Shown here: in pieces, positions 9,229-16,224 of the stretch | Numbering within the stretch: the first letter of the stretch is position 1 | How the letters are laid out: every line of letters begins with the position of its first letter | Origin: an uncultured Bacilli bacterium | GTDB lineage: Bacteria > Bacillota_I > Bacilli_A > RF39 > UBA660 | Reading direction: 5' to 3' | Assembly (NCBI GenBank): GCA_944368805.1 | Contig: CALVXC010000004.1 | Span: forward strand, 1 to 40,667 | Length of the DNA: 40,667 bases | The notes under the pieces: model-generated | Seen by the model: only the letters and a program-made list of their open reading frames with translations | Database searches by the model: none | What the model was told of the DNA's origin: nothing | Made by a program: the position numbers and the translations under genes

Positions 9229-10110
9229 ATGGACAAAACAAAAGAAAAAATTGATGAATTTTGTAAATATTTATTAATTGATAAAAAATATAGTAACAAT
9301 ACTATAACTTCATATCATACAGATTTAATGAAATATTATGAATTTAATAAAAATAAAAATATAAATAATATAACCAAAAAAGACATCAAAGATTATATTA
9401 GTTATCTAAAAAAACAAAACTTAAACGATAAAAGTATCTCGCGTAATATTTCATCAATCAGAGCTTTTTATAAATTTTTATTAGTCGAAAAATATATAAC
9501 TAATAATCCCATGTTAGATATTAGTCTACCTAAAGTAAAAAAAAGCCTACCTGATACTTTGAGTATTGAAGAAGTTGACAAACTTTTAGACATTAAACTT
9601 AATAATCATTACGATTACCGAAACAAAGCCATCTTAGAGCTTATGTATGCAACCGGAATAAGAGCTAGTGAAGTTGTTAATCTAAAAGTAAATGATATCG
9701 ATTTAGATATGGCTTTATTAAGAACAATAGGTAAAGGCAATAAAGAAAGAATTGTACCATTAGGTGATTATGCTTGCAAATTTTTAAAAGAATATATCTT
9801 TAATTATCGGGCATATTTATTAAAAAAAGAACAAACTGATTATTTATTCTTAAATAATCATGGTAAAAAATTAACTAGACAAGGACTATTTAAAATTATT
9901 AAAAAAATTGGACAAGAAAAAGATTTAACTTTCTCACCTCATACATTAAGACATTCATTTGCTAGTCACTTATTACAAAATGGTGCTGATTTAATAAGTA
10001 TTCAACAAATGTTAGGTCATAGCGATGTTTCAACAACTCAAATCTATACTCATATATCAAATGAACAACTTAAAAAAAATTATCAAGATTTCCACCCCCA
10101 TGGGAAATAA
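9229..10110 (+). CDS. xerD: Tyrosine recombinase XerD/XerC type
   Basis: 293 aa from ATG 9229, chosen for its aggtgg ribosome-binding site; a frame open from 9205 lacks one. A -10 box TATAAT at 9208-9213 sits very close to the start. Xer recombinases resolve chromosome dimers at dif. The N-terminal SAM-like domain (about 1-90) is followed by the catalytic domain with ATGIRASEVVNL (first Arg), GKGNKERIVPL (Lys), HTLRHSFASHLLQNGADL (His-x-x-Arg), LGHSDVSTTQIYTH (His and nucleophile Tyr). The family C-terminus HPHGK is present. deoB follows 12 nt later, the xerD-deoB order seen in other Firmicutes. XerC is the alternative. Confidence 0.9.
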   Translation: MDKTKEKIDEFCKYLLIDKKYSNNTITSYHTDLMKYYEFNKNKNINNITKKDIKDYISYLKKQNLNDKSISRNISSIRAFYKFLLVEKYITNNPMLDISLPKVKKSLPDTLSIEEVDKLLDIKLNNHYDYRNKAILELMYATGIRASEVVNLKVNDIDLDMALLRTIGKGNKERIVPLGDYACKFLKEYIFNYRAYLLKKEQTDYLFLNNHGKKLTRQGLFKIIKKIGQEKDLTFSPHTLRHSFASHLLQNGADLISIQQMLGHSDVSTTQIYTHISNEQLKKNYQDFHPHGK

Positions 10111-10122
10111 GGAGGAATTACT

Positions 10123-11283
10123 ATGTATTTTAAACGTGTATTTATAATTGTTTTAGATTCTTTAGGAGTAGGGGAAGCTAGTGATGCTCACCTTTTTAAT
10201 GATGTAGGTAGTAATACTTTAAAACGGATTTTAGATAATACTAACTTTTCTTTTCCTAATTTAGAAAAAATGGGATTTATTTCATTAGTTACTAATGAAA
10301 CAGTTAAACCTATAAGCTATTATACTAAAGCTTTACCACATAGTAACGGTAAAGATACTTTAACAGGACATTTAGAAATGATGGGAATTGATACGAAAAT
10401 TCCATTTAAAACATTTACTAAAAACGGTTTCCCTAAAGAATTAATAAACGAACTAGAAAAAAGAACTAATCGTCATATTATTGGTAATTGTAGCGAAAGT
10501 GGTACAGCTATTATCGAAAGATTAGGTGAAGAGCACATGAAAACTGGTGACTTGATTGTTTATACATCAGCCGATTCTGTTTTACAAATTGCTGCTCATG
10601 AAGATATAATTCCTGTTAAAGAATTATATAATATTTGTCAAATAGCTCGTGAATTGACTTTACAAGACAAATGGAAAGTAGGAAGAGTAATCGCTAGACC
10701 ATTTATTGGAACACCCGGTAACTTTATAAGAACAGCTAATCGTCATGATTATGCTTTAAATCCTGCTTCTAAAACTGTATTAGATTATTTAAAAGACGCT
10801 GATTATGACGTTATTTCTATTGGAAAAATAGCTGATATATTTAATAATTGTGGAATTACTGAAAGTAAAAAAACGAAAGATAATACCGACGGTATTAAAA
10901 AAATAATTGAACAAACCAAAAGAGATTTTACCGGTTTATGCTTTGCTAATTTAAATGATTTTGATTCTAAATATGGTCACCGTCGCAATATTGAAGGATA
11001 CGGTTTAGCTATTAAAGAATTTGATAACTCTTTAGAAGAAATCATTAATAATGTAGGTGAAGATTTACTAATTATAACAGCTGACCATGGTAATGATCCT
11101 GGATATAAAGGAACAGATCACACTAGAGAAAATACACCTGTTTTAATTTATTCCGAACAATTTAAAGAACCAAAAAGATTAGAAAATTTAAAAACGTTTG
11201 CTGATATAGGCGCTAGTGTAGCAGATAATTTTAACGTAGAAAAACCTAAAATTGGAACAAGTTTTTTAAGGAAATTAAAATGA
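10123..11283 (+). CDS. deoB: Phosphopentomutase
   Basis: 386 aa, ribosome-binding site aaggagg. Interconverts (deoxy)ribose 1-phosphate and 5-phosphate in nucleoside salvage. Alkaline-phosphatase-superfamily metal sites are visible: VLDSLGVGEASDA (N-terminal Asp and the DxxGxGxxxDA motif), KDTLTGHLEMMG with the Thr that becomes phosphorylated, and the C-terminal ITADHGNDPGYKGTDHTRENTPVLIY metal-binding block. Length is normal (about 390). It is likely co-transcribed with xerD upstream and overlaps the next gene by ATGA. Adenosine deaminase (add) elsewhere in the window works in the same salvage route. Confidence 0.97.
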   Translation: MYFKRVFIIVLDSLGVGEASDAHLFNDVGSNTLKRILDNTNFSFPNLEKMGFISLVTNETVKPISYYTKALPHSNGKDTLTGHLEMMGIDTKIPFKTFTKNGFPKELINELEKRTNRHIIGNCSESGTAIIERLGEEHMKTGDLIVYTSADSVLQIAAHEDIIPVKELYNICQIARELTLQDKWKVGRVIARPFIGTPGNFIRTANRHDYALNPASKTVLDYLKDADYDVISIGKIADIFNNCGITESKKTKDNTDGIKKIIEQTKRDFTGLCFANLNDFDSKYGHRRNIEGYGLAIKEFDNSLEEIINNVGEDLLIITADHGNDPGYKGTDHTRENTPVLIYSEQFKEPKRLENLKTFADIGASVADNFNVEKPKIGTSFLRKLK

Positions 11284-11999
11284 TATTAAATAAAAAAAAT
11301 TGGAATGAAAATGATTATAAAAAATTTATAAATTATTTACATAATAATAGTGATCAAAAATATAAAGAATTTCACGCCAAAATCGTAGCTAATGAAAAAA
11401 GTAATATTTTAGGAATTAAAACACCACAATTAAAGAAAATAGCGCTTGAAATTAGTAAAGGGAATTTTCAAGAATTTATTAAATTAAATAATCATAAATA
11501 TTATGAAGAAATAATTATTCATGGTTTAATTATTAGTTATTTAAAAGATGATTTTAATAAAGTTATAAATTATTTTGATCAATTTTTAATCTACATTGAT
11601 AATTGGGCTATATGTGATGTTGTTTGTAGTAACATGAAAATATTTAAAAAAAATCAAGAAAATGGTTTTACTAAAATTAACGAGTATTTAAATAGTCAAA
11701 ATAATTGGTATAAAAGAGTAGGGATAGTATTATTAAATGCACATTATATTAATGATGATTATATAGATAAAATATTAACTATTTGTCAAAAAATAAACAG
11801 TAGTGATTATTATGTTTTGATGGCTAACGCTTGGTTAATTTCAACTTGTTACATAAAATATCCTTTAAAAACTGAAAACTTACTAAAAACTAAAACATTA
11901 GATAAATTTACCCAAAATAAAGCTATATCTAAAATAAGAGATTCTTATCGTGTCAATAAAATCAATAAAGACAACTTACTTAAATACAAGATTAAGTAA
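11280..11999 (+). CDS. DNA alkylation repair protein, AlkD-like
   Basis: 239 aa. The start codon overlaps the deoB stop as ATGA, so translation is coupled. AlkD-type glycosylases use stacked HEAT-like repeats to remove bulky or cationic alkylated bases. The whole protein is helical. The family segments GIKTPQLKKIALEI (about 47-60), YYEEIIIHGLIISYLK (about 80), FLIYIDNWAICDVVCSNMK (about 105-123, with the DNWAxCD signature) and SQNNWYKRVGIVLL are present. Length is close to known AlkD (about 235). Closed by the terminator at its 3' end. Confidence 0.88.
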   Translation: MILNKKNWNENDYKKFINYLHNNSDQKYKEFHAKIVANEKSNILGIKTPQLKKIALEISKGNFQEFIKLNNHKYYEEIIIHGLIISYLKDDFNKVINYFDQFLIYIDNWAICDVVCSNMKIFKKNQENGFTKINEYLNSQNNWYKRVGIVLLNAHYINDDYIDKILTICQKINSSDYYVLMANAWLISTCYIKYPLKTENLLKTKTLDKFTQNKAISKIRDSYRVNKINKDNLLKYKIK

Positions 12000-12006
12000 G
12001 TTTTTT
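11973..12006 (+). terminator. Terminator of the xerD-deoB-alkD operon
   Basis: aacttacttaa (11973-11983) / ttaagtaagtt (11992-12002), followed by T6. The stem starts inside the last codons of the AlkD-like gene. Its right arm is repeated at 12965-12975 as part of the downstream direct repeat. Confidence 0.85.
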
Positions 12007-12138
12007 ATTAAATTTACATATATTTAATTAGGTGATTAAATGAACAGTTTGACTTATAGTTTTTTATTAACTTTTTTAGCAGGAATTTCAACTCTAATAG
12101 GAACTATAATAATCTTTATAATAAAAAAGAAAACTACC
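11992..12138 (+). repeat. Direct repeat copy 1 (147 bp): terminator arm, zupT leader and first codons
   Basis: Nearly identical to 12965-13112. The differences seen are one base in the T run and one A/T substitution (ggaatttcaac against ggattttcaac). The repeat contains the right arm of the alkD terminator, the spacer, the GGTGAT ribosome-binding site and the first 33 codons of the ZIP gene. The two copies flank the type III toxin-antitoxin locus. Confidence 0.9.
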
Positions 12139-12165
12139 AAGATAACTTATATTATTAATTGGTAG
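12040..12165 (+). pseudogene. Truncated duplicate of the ZIP transporter 5' end
   Basis: The frame starts exactly as the zupT-like gene at 13014 (MNSLTYSFLLTFLAG), keeps 33 codons, then reads KITYIINW and stops. It has the same ribosome-binding site as the intact start, so a 41-aa membrane peptide could be made, but it lacks every metal-binding helix. It is a product of the 147-bp duplication. Confidence 0.8.
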
Positions 12166-12166
12166 T
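12133..12166 (-). terminator. Terminator of the toxin transcript
   Basis: actaccaa (12133-12140) / ttggtagt (12159-12166). On the minus strand the stem is followed by TTTCTTTTTT. It sits 21 nt past the toxin stop codon and overlaps the edge of direct repeat copy 1. Confidence 0.65.
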
Positions 12167-12186
12167 ATATTTAGTTTTTATAAATT

Positions 12187-12657
12187 TTATTTTAATTCTT
12201 CAAGCATTTGATTTTTAATTTTATCAATATCTGTAAAAAACAAGTTAATACCCTTAGATTTTAATTTTAATAAATATTCAAAATTTTGTAGTATTTCGTC
12301 TTTTAAAGATTCAACAACTTTAGCAGGTTTACCATTATCAAGCAAATGTACGTGATCTATATATTTTTCTAAAGTAGGAAAAGTATTTTGTAACAAGATA
12401 ACTGAATCTTTACCCAAAATTTTTCTAATAAGTATTGTATCACAACGACCGTATCTTTTCATTTTATTATCTACAATTTTTCTATATTTTTCAACTTTGC
12501 TACTTAGCGGAATAAACCACAATATATCTTTATCTTTTATAGTGAAATATGTTGGTCGTTTTTTTCCGCGTTCGTGATTTGTCATTAAATTATCATCATT
12601 TACTACATCAAAATATTCATCTTTTATATGATATAAATAACCAGTTTGAATTTTCAT
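12187..12657 (-). CDS. Type III toxin-antitoxin toxin, CptN/ToxN/AbiQ-like endoribonuclease
   Basis: 156 aa from ATG 12657 (TGGAG 9 nt upstream). ToxN-superfamily toxins are RNases that cleave their own repeat RNA and are held inactive by it; many block phage infection. The sequence GYLYHIKDEYFD at the N-terminus, RPTYFTIKDKDILWFIPLSSKVEKY (about 34-58) and the helical C-terminus ending FFTDIDKIKNQMLEEL match the CptIN-type toxins I remember. The strongest support is context. On the same strand, upstream, lie a consensus promoter, two structured tandem repeats and an intrinsic terminator, the canonical type III layout. The exact subfamily (CptIN against TenpIN/ToxIN) is less certain than the type. 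Confidence 0.87.
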   Translation of the reverse strand: MKIQTGYLYHIKDEYFDVVNDDNLMTNHERGKKRPTYFTIKDKDILWFIPLSSKVEKYRKIVDNKMKRYGRCDTILIRKILGKDSVILLQNTFPTLEKYIDHVHLLDNGKPAKVVESLKDEILQNFEYLLKLKSKGINLFFTDIDKIKNQMLEELK

Positions 12658-12692
12658 AGACTATCAACTCCAATAAATAGTATACCATATAT

Positions 12693-12726
12693 AAAAAGAA
12701 AACTCTATCACATGGATAAAGTTTTC
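12693..12726 (-). terminator. Attenuating terminator between antitoxin RNA and toxin gene
   Basis: gaaaactctatc (12698-12709) and gataaagttttc (12715-12726) pair with one G-U, and the minus strand continues with five T. In type III systems such a terminator lets antitoxin RNA exceed toxin mRNA. It sits 36 nt before the toxin start. Confidence 0.85.
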
Positions 12727-12731
12727 AAAAC

Positions 12732-12828
12732 ATTTTCGTTCGGGATAATTTATTACTCGCACCACCCGAGAGCGAGAAACATTGTCGTCCGGAATAATTT
12801 ATTACTCGCGCCATCCGGGAGCGAGAAC
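12732..12828 (-). ncRNA. Type III antitoxin RNA: two tandem pseudoknot repeats
   Basis: Two tandem units of 48 nt (12781-12828) and 49 nt (12732-12780), read on the minus strand, plus short GTTTTG-like and GAAAAT borders. Each unit can form an H-type pseudoknot. Stem 1 is CTCGC/GCGAG in both. Stem 2 is CCGGA/TCCGG in the first unit and TCGGG/CCCGA in the second, which are two compensatory base-pair changes. Unit boundaries read AAT|GTT, a plausible toxin cleavage site. Two full repeats is a low but known copy number. Confidence 0.88.
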
Positions 12829-12864
12829 ATTTTCATATTACTGCATTTCTTTAAAAGCAATAAT

Positions 12865-12893
12865 AATATACTATATTTTATGCTAAAAGTCAA
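12865..12893 (-). promoter_or_regulatory. Promoter of the type III toxin-antitoxin locus
   Basis: On the minus strand TTGACT (12893-12888), a 17-bp spacer and TATATT (12870-12865). The predicted transcription start near 12858 lies about 30 nt before the first antitoxin repeat. Confidence 0.8.
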
Positions 12894-12964
12894 TACTTTT
12901 ACATAAAATTGCAAATTATATTTGCCTTAATATTATATGAAACTAATTATTATTTAAACATACA

Positions 12965-13112
12965 TTAAGTAAGTTTTTTTATTAAATTTACATATATTTA
13001 ATTAGGTGATTAAATGAACAGTTTGACTTATAGTTTTTTATTAACTTTTTTAGCAGGATTTTCAACTCTAATAGGAACTATAATAATCTTTATAATAAAA
13101 AAGAAAACTACT
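12965..13112 (+). repeat. Direct repeat copy 2 (zupT 5' end, in the functional position)
   Basis: Partner of 11992-12138. Here the repeat leads without a break into the rest of the ZIP gene, so this is the copy that carries the real start. The sequence between 12906 and 12964 holds a short gcaaat/atttgc inverted repeat and nothing else recognised. Confidence 0.9.
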
Positions 13113-13480
13113 AAAGTAATAGCTGGATCTTTAAGTTTTGCAGCAGGAGTAATGATAACTGTTTCTTTAACCGATTTAATTCCTGAATCATTTATGTTAG
13201 TTAGTAATAAATTTTTAAACTTTCCAGCTATTTTAATATGTTTGATCTTCTTTGTAATTGGTATTATATTATCAATGTTAATTGATTACTTTTTTCCAAA
13301 TGATGTAAATAATTTATCTAAATCAAATAAAAAATTGTTTAGAGTAGGAATTATTTCTATGTTAGCAATTATTTTACATAATATACCAGAAGGAATTGCT
13401 ACATTTATGACTTCTAATAATAATTTGGAACTAGGAACAACTTTAACAATAGCTATCGCATTGCATAATATACCAGAAGG
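13014..13480 (+). pseudogene. zupT: ZIP-family metal transporter, 5' part (split by the inserted element)
   Basis: The first 155 codons of a ZIP divalent-metal (zinc/iron) importer in the cytoplasmic membrane. Helix I (about 7-29), helix II with AAGVMITVSLTDLIPES, a third helix, a loop, then helix IV with ILHNIPEGIATF and helix V beginning ALHNIPEG, the paired metal-binding motifs. At HNIPEG the frame runs into foreign DNA (CYQNAM, stop at 13500-13502). The missing remainder lies in the same frame at 27050-27352. Rejoined at the shared CCAGAAGG, the product would be 253 aa, the usual ZupT length. As it stands the gene should be inactive unless the element excises. Confidence 0.92.
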
Positions 13481-13502
13481 TTGTTATCAAAATGCAATGT
13501 AA
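13472..13502 (+). other. Left attachment junction (attL) of the element
   Basis: Core ACCAGAAGG at 13472-13480, shared with 27049-27057, followed by the left arm TTGTTATCAAAATGCAATGT (13481-13500). The arm is an imperfect inverted copy of the right arm at 27027-27048, as expected for the two half-sites of a serine-integrase attP. Confidence 0.82.
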
Positions 13503-13650
13503 GATAAAGTATTGAAAAATAAAGAAATAAATATTATCTTGTTACTTAAATATGGATGAAAAATCTGTATTTTTTTATTATAAATAAAGGATTAATATTT
13601 ATTTTGTAATTTAAATTAATTATATGTCAAATAGAAAAGGGAATTAATAG

Positions 13651-14084
13651 ATGACAAATAATAATTTTACAAAAAGTACCATAAAAGTTGGTGCTTTTTA
13701 GTGATATTGGAGTACCAGAAAAATCATTTCAAAGATTAAAATAAGAAGAAATTATTAAAGATTACAAATTAGAATTTTTTTTCTGAGACAGATAAAAATG
13801 CAATAAAATCATTTTGTGCTATTCATAATGTAAGCGAAAAATTGAATTTAGGAAGTATTACAGATATTGAAAGGCTTAATTTACCATATTGTGATATATG
13901 GATAGGTGGTTTTCCATGTCAAGATATAAGTTGTGCTGGTAGAATGAAAGTATTGATTTTAAAAATTCTACTAGCTCTAGTTTAGGATGGGAAATGATAA
14001 GACTTTTAAAAGAAGTATTAGATAAAGGTGCCAATATGGCAAGAAGTTATGCGTCAAACAAAATGAAATTAGTTAAAGAAAAAT
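13651..14084 (+). pseudogene. Decayed DNA (cytosine-5) methyltransferase
   Basis: Reading across frames gives VGAFFSDIGVPEKSFQRLK, then EFFSETDKNAIKSFCAIHN, then DIWIGGFPCQDISCAG and SSLGWEMIRLLKEV. These correspond to motif I, the following acidic strand, motif IV with the catalytic Pro-Cys-Gln, and the helix before motif VI of Dcm-type enzymes. Stops and frameshifts break the frame several times. The target-recognition and C-terminal parts are absent, so it cannot be functional. Similar methyltransferases are common cargo of Firmicutes elements. The surrounding spacer 13503-13650 and 14085-14175 holds nothing else recognised. Confidence 0.75.
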
Positions 14085-14175
14085 AGGTTTAAGATTGTAA
14101 AGATTTTAAAAGCATAATAATATTAGATAATTAACAGTAAAGTTCCTAAATATGCTACATTTTTTAAAAAATATA

Positions 14176-14203
14176 TTGACAACATGAAAAAAAATGATAA
14201 AAT
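14176..14203 (+). promoter_or_regulatory. Likely promoter of the island operon
   Basis: TTGACA (14176-14181), 16-bp spacer, TAAAAT (14198-14203). It is the best sigma-A match upstream of the operon and would give a leader of about 150 nt before the leader ORF. A tiny open frame with a TTG start after an AGGAG (14232 onward, about 22 codons) lies inside this leader; I cannot say whether it is translated. Confidence 0.6.
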
Positions 14204-14356
14204 ATATTTTAATCAATTAATAGGAGACTTTTGATAATAAAAGACAGATGGAAATTATTTTTAGATAATGAAATTTATGTAATTGATTATTTTAATTAGT
14301 ATAAATATTAAAGTAATTAATTACTAAAAAAAAGTAGATAATTTTTGGAGGATGGT

Positions 14357-14470
14357 ATGAATAATTATATTATTAAATTAAAACAAATATTACAAATATT
14401 TTTGAATTACTTTGATTATTCATTAAAAAGTGAATTAGTATTCCCAAGATCATACGAGTGTGTCAATTAG
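14357..14470 (+). CDS. 37-aa leader peptide upstream of the island operon
   Basis: ATG at 14357 is preceded by ggaggatgg, a strong ribosome-binding site, and the frame stops at 14468-14470. The product begins MNNYIIKLKQILQIF and ends FPRSYECVN. I recognise no family. The last codons and the stop lie on the left arm and loop of an intrinsic terminator just before the GHMP kinase gene. Ribosome position should therefore decide whether the hairpin forms, the layout of translation-coupled attenuators. An alternative is a small peptide that is itself a precursor modified by the downstream enzymes; the single Cys near the C-terminus is compatible with this but no evidence requires it. Confidence 0.6.
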   Translation: MNNYIIKLKQILQIFLNYFDYSLKSELVFPRSYECVN

Positions 14471-14500
14471 AGCTTTTATTATCTTTTGACACACTTTTTT
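14458..14500 (+). terminator. Attenuator terminator before the GHMP kinase gene
   Basis: gtgtgtcaa (14458-14466) / ttgacacac (14486-14494), then T6 (14495-14500). The loop of 19 nt contains the stop codon of the leader ORF. The ribosome-binding site of the next gene (aaagga) follows 4 nt later, so unless read through, this hairpin blocks the operon. Confidence 0.8.
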
Positions 14501-14514
14501 AGAAAGGAAAAATA

Positions 14515-16224
14515 GTGAGAAAAATGAAAGAAGAAAAATTTCCAATTATTAAGGCTGGTTTTATATTTAATAAATTTAATAAATCAATTAAGCTTCCAGC
14601 AATATTAAGCAAAAAAGAAATTCAAATTGAATATCCATGTCGACTTGATGCAATGGCAATTAATCCAGCTGCAGTTTGTTATAATGATAGTATGATATTT
14701 ACGCCTGGTGAGGTTGTAGTTTCTTTAAAAAAATTTATAAAAGTAAAAATAACTGTAAATAGTGATAAAGGTGGGATATTAAATATTTCAGAAAATACAA
14801 AGAGAAAGGTTTTAGTAAAACATGCTTATTTGCTAATGTGTGATGCTTTAAATATTAATCCATCACTTAATATAGATGTAGATGATAATGAAATACCAAA
14901 ACATTGTGGCTTTGGCTCAAGTAGTTCAACTATATCAGCAGTTGCAGCTGCAATTAATGAGTTATACTCTTGCCCTATTAGGGATAGGGATTTAATTAAA
15001 TATTTAGCATCAAATCATGGCGAAGAAATTTCAGATAATGATAATGATAATTTAAAAGTAGTCCAATGTATTGGTGGAGGCGCAACAAATGGTTTAACCG
15101 AGGAAGGTATAATTATTATTGCTGGAAAATCTACAGCCATTGCAAAAATGAAATATGAGTCGGATGTATTAATTGCATTTCCAAACGATTTTGTACAAAA
15201 GGATGCAAAAGTTTTGATGGAATTAGAAGAAGAAAACTTATGGAAATTCAAAAAAACAGGCGATGAATATGCTGATAAAATTGCTTATAATTTATTACAT
15301 ACGGCATTACCAGGTATAGCTAATGGAAGTATAAAAGAATTGGCTGACGTTGTCTTTGATTATAGATTTAACATGGGAAGTAATGAAAATTGTTCTTTTG
15401 TTTATGATAGATTAATGCAAATAAGTGATAAAATAAGAAAACTTTATGAAGAAGGAAATTGTGAATTTTTGGCACTTTCTTCTGTTGGACCAGCATTTTT
15501 TACAATTGTTAAAGATGAAAATCAAAAGAAAGTATGTAAAGAACTAATGGAACAGTTAAATTTAAAAGTATTAGAATCATCAATTTGTAATACAAAGTAT
15601 ATTGTGAATTATTCAGAAGAATTTAATTGCTTTTGGGAAAAAGAGGAAACAGGGAAATCATTTAGAAGTCGCCCACCTTCAAAATATATAATTAATGAAA
15701 TCGATCAGTTAAACGTTAAAGATAATAAATGTATTGATATTGGCTGCGGTGGTGGTAGATATTCAAAATATTTAAAGGACAAGGGTGCAAATGTTTTATC
15801 GCTAGATAAATACCCTGAAATGTTTGATCATACAAGTAATATAAATTTTATTCAAGGTTTAATGACAGAAATCCCTGTTATGGATAATTCATATTATTTT
15901 GCATTATCAATTGGTGTCATTCATAATTCAGTTACTGAAGATGAATATGTGAATTCATTCAAAGAAATATATAGGATTCTTAAAAATGGTGGATATGCTT
16001 TGGTATCTACATTTACAAATGATGTTATTAGTAGTGATTTAATTAAAACAGGTAAAAATACATATGAAATTATTGATCGACAACCAATGGTATTATTTAG
16101 TAAAGAAAAAATAAATGAAATTTTATCAGGTATAGGTTTTAAATTGATTAAAATAGTTGATGAACATATAACTGATGTTGGAAGTGGAGAAAGATATGTT
16201 TATTCAATCCTTATTCAAAAATAA
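14515..16224 (+). CDS. GHMP-family small-molecule kinase fused to a SAM-dependent methyltransferase
   Basis: 569 aa, starting at GTG 14515 (aaagga 6 nt upstream; ATG at 14524 is the alternative). The N-terminal part (about 35-365) is a GHMP kinase: substrate-side EYPCRLDAMAINP, ATP-binding P-x3-GFGSSSST (about 128-139), and C-terminal SSVGPAFF (about 322-329). The C-terminal part (about 380-569) is a class I methyltransferase with motif I CIDIGCGGG (406-414), acidic motif LSLDKYPEM and FALSIGVIHNS. PduX L-threonine kinase and beta-RFAP synthase belong to the same superfamily, but I cannot tell which substrate applies. First structural gene of the operon; it overlaps the next by 29 nt. The fusion suggests successive phosphorylation and methylation of one intermediate. 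Confidence 0.82.
   Translation: MRKMKEEKFPIIKAGFIFNKFNKSIKLPAILSKKEIQIEYPCRLDAMAINPAAVCYNDSMIFTPGEVVVSLKKFIKVKITVNSDKGGILNISENTKRKVLVKHAYLLMCDALNINPSLNIDVDDNEIPKHCGFGSSSSTISAVAAAINELYSCPIRDRDLIKYLASNHGEEISDNDNDNLKVVQCIGGGATNGLTEEGIIIIAGKSTAIAKMKYESDVLIAFPNDFVQKDAKVLMELEEENLWKFKKTGDEYADKIAYNLLHTALPGIANGSIKELADVVFDYRFNMGSNENCSFVYDRLMQISDKIRKLYEEGNCEFLALSSVGPAFFTIVKDENQKKVCKELMEQLNLKVLESSICNTKYIVNYSEEFNCFWEKEETGKSFRSRPPSKYIINEIDQLNVKDNKCIDIGCGGGRYSKYLKDKGANVLSLDKYPEMFDHTSNINFIQGLMTEIPVMDNSYYFALSIGVIHNSVTEDEYVNSFKEIYRILKNGGYALVSTFTNDVISSDLIKTGKNTYEIIDRQPMVLFSKEKINEILSGIGFKLIKIVDEHITDVGSGERYVYSILIQK

Noticed and set aside
12732-12828. Two ~48-bp repeats as a minimal CRISPR array.
   Set aside because: The units are directly tandem without spacers, form covarying pseudoknots, and lie upstream of a ToxN-type toxin; no cas gene is present.
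12646-12906. An 86-codon open frame on the plus strand across the antitoxin repeats.
   Set aside because: It has no ribosome-binding site, runs antisense to the promoter, repeats and terminator of the type III locus, and its openness follows from the repeats.
13014-13502. The 162-codon frame as a complete small ZIP transporter.
   Set aside because: It stops inside helix V after HNIPEG, and the rest of the protein is found in frame at 27050-27352 beyond the island.
14357-14470. The 37-aa ORF as a RiPP precursor peptide.
   Set aside because: There is no typical modifying enzyme (radical SAM, lanthionine synthetase, YcaO) or transporter, and its overlap with the terminator explains it better as an attenuator leader. 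Kept only as an alternative.
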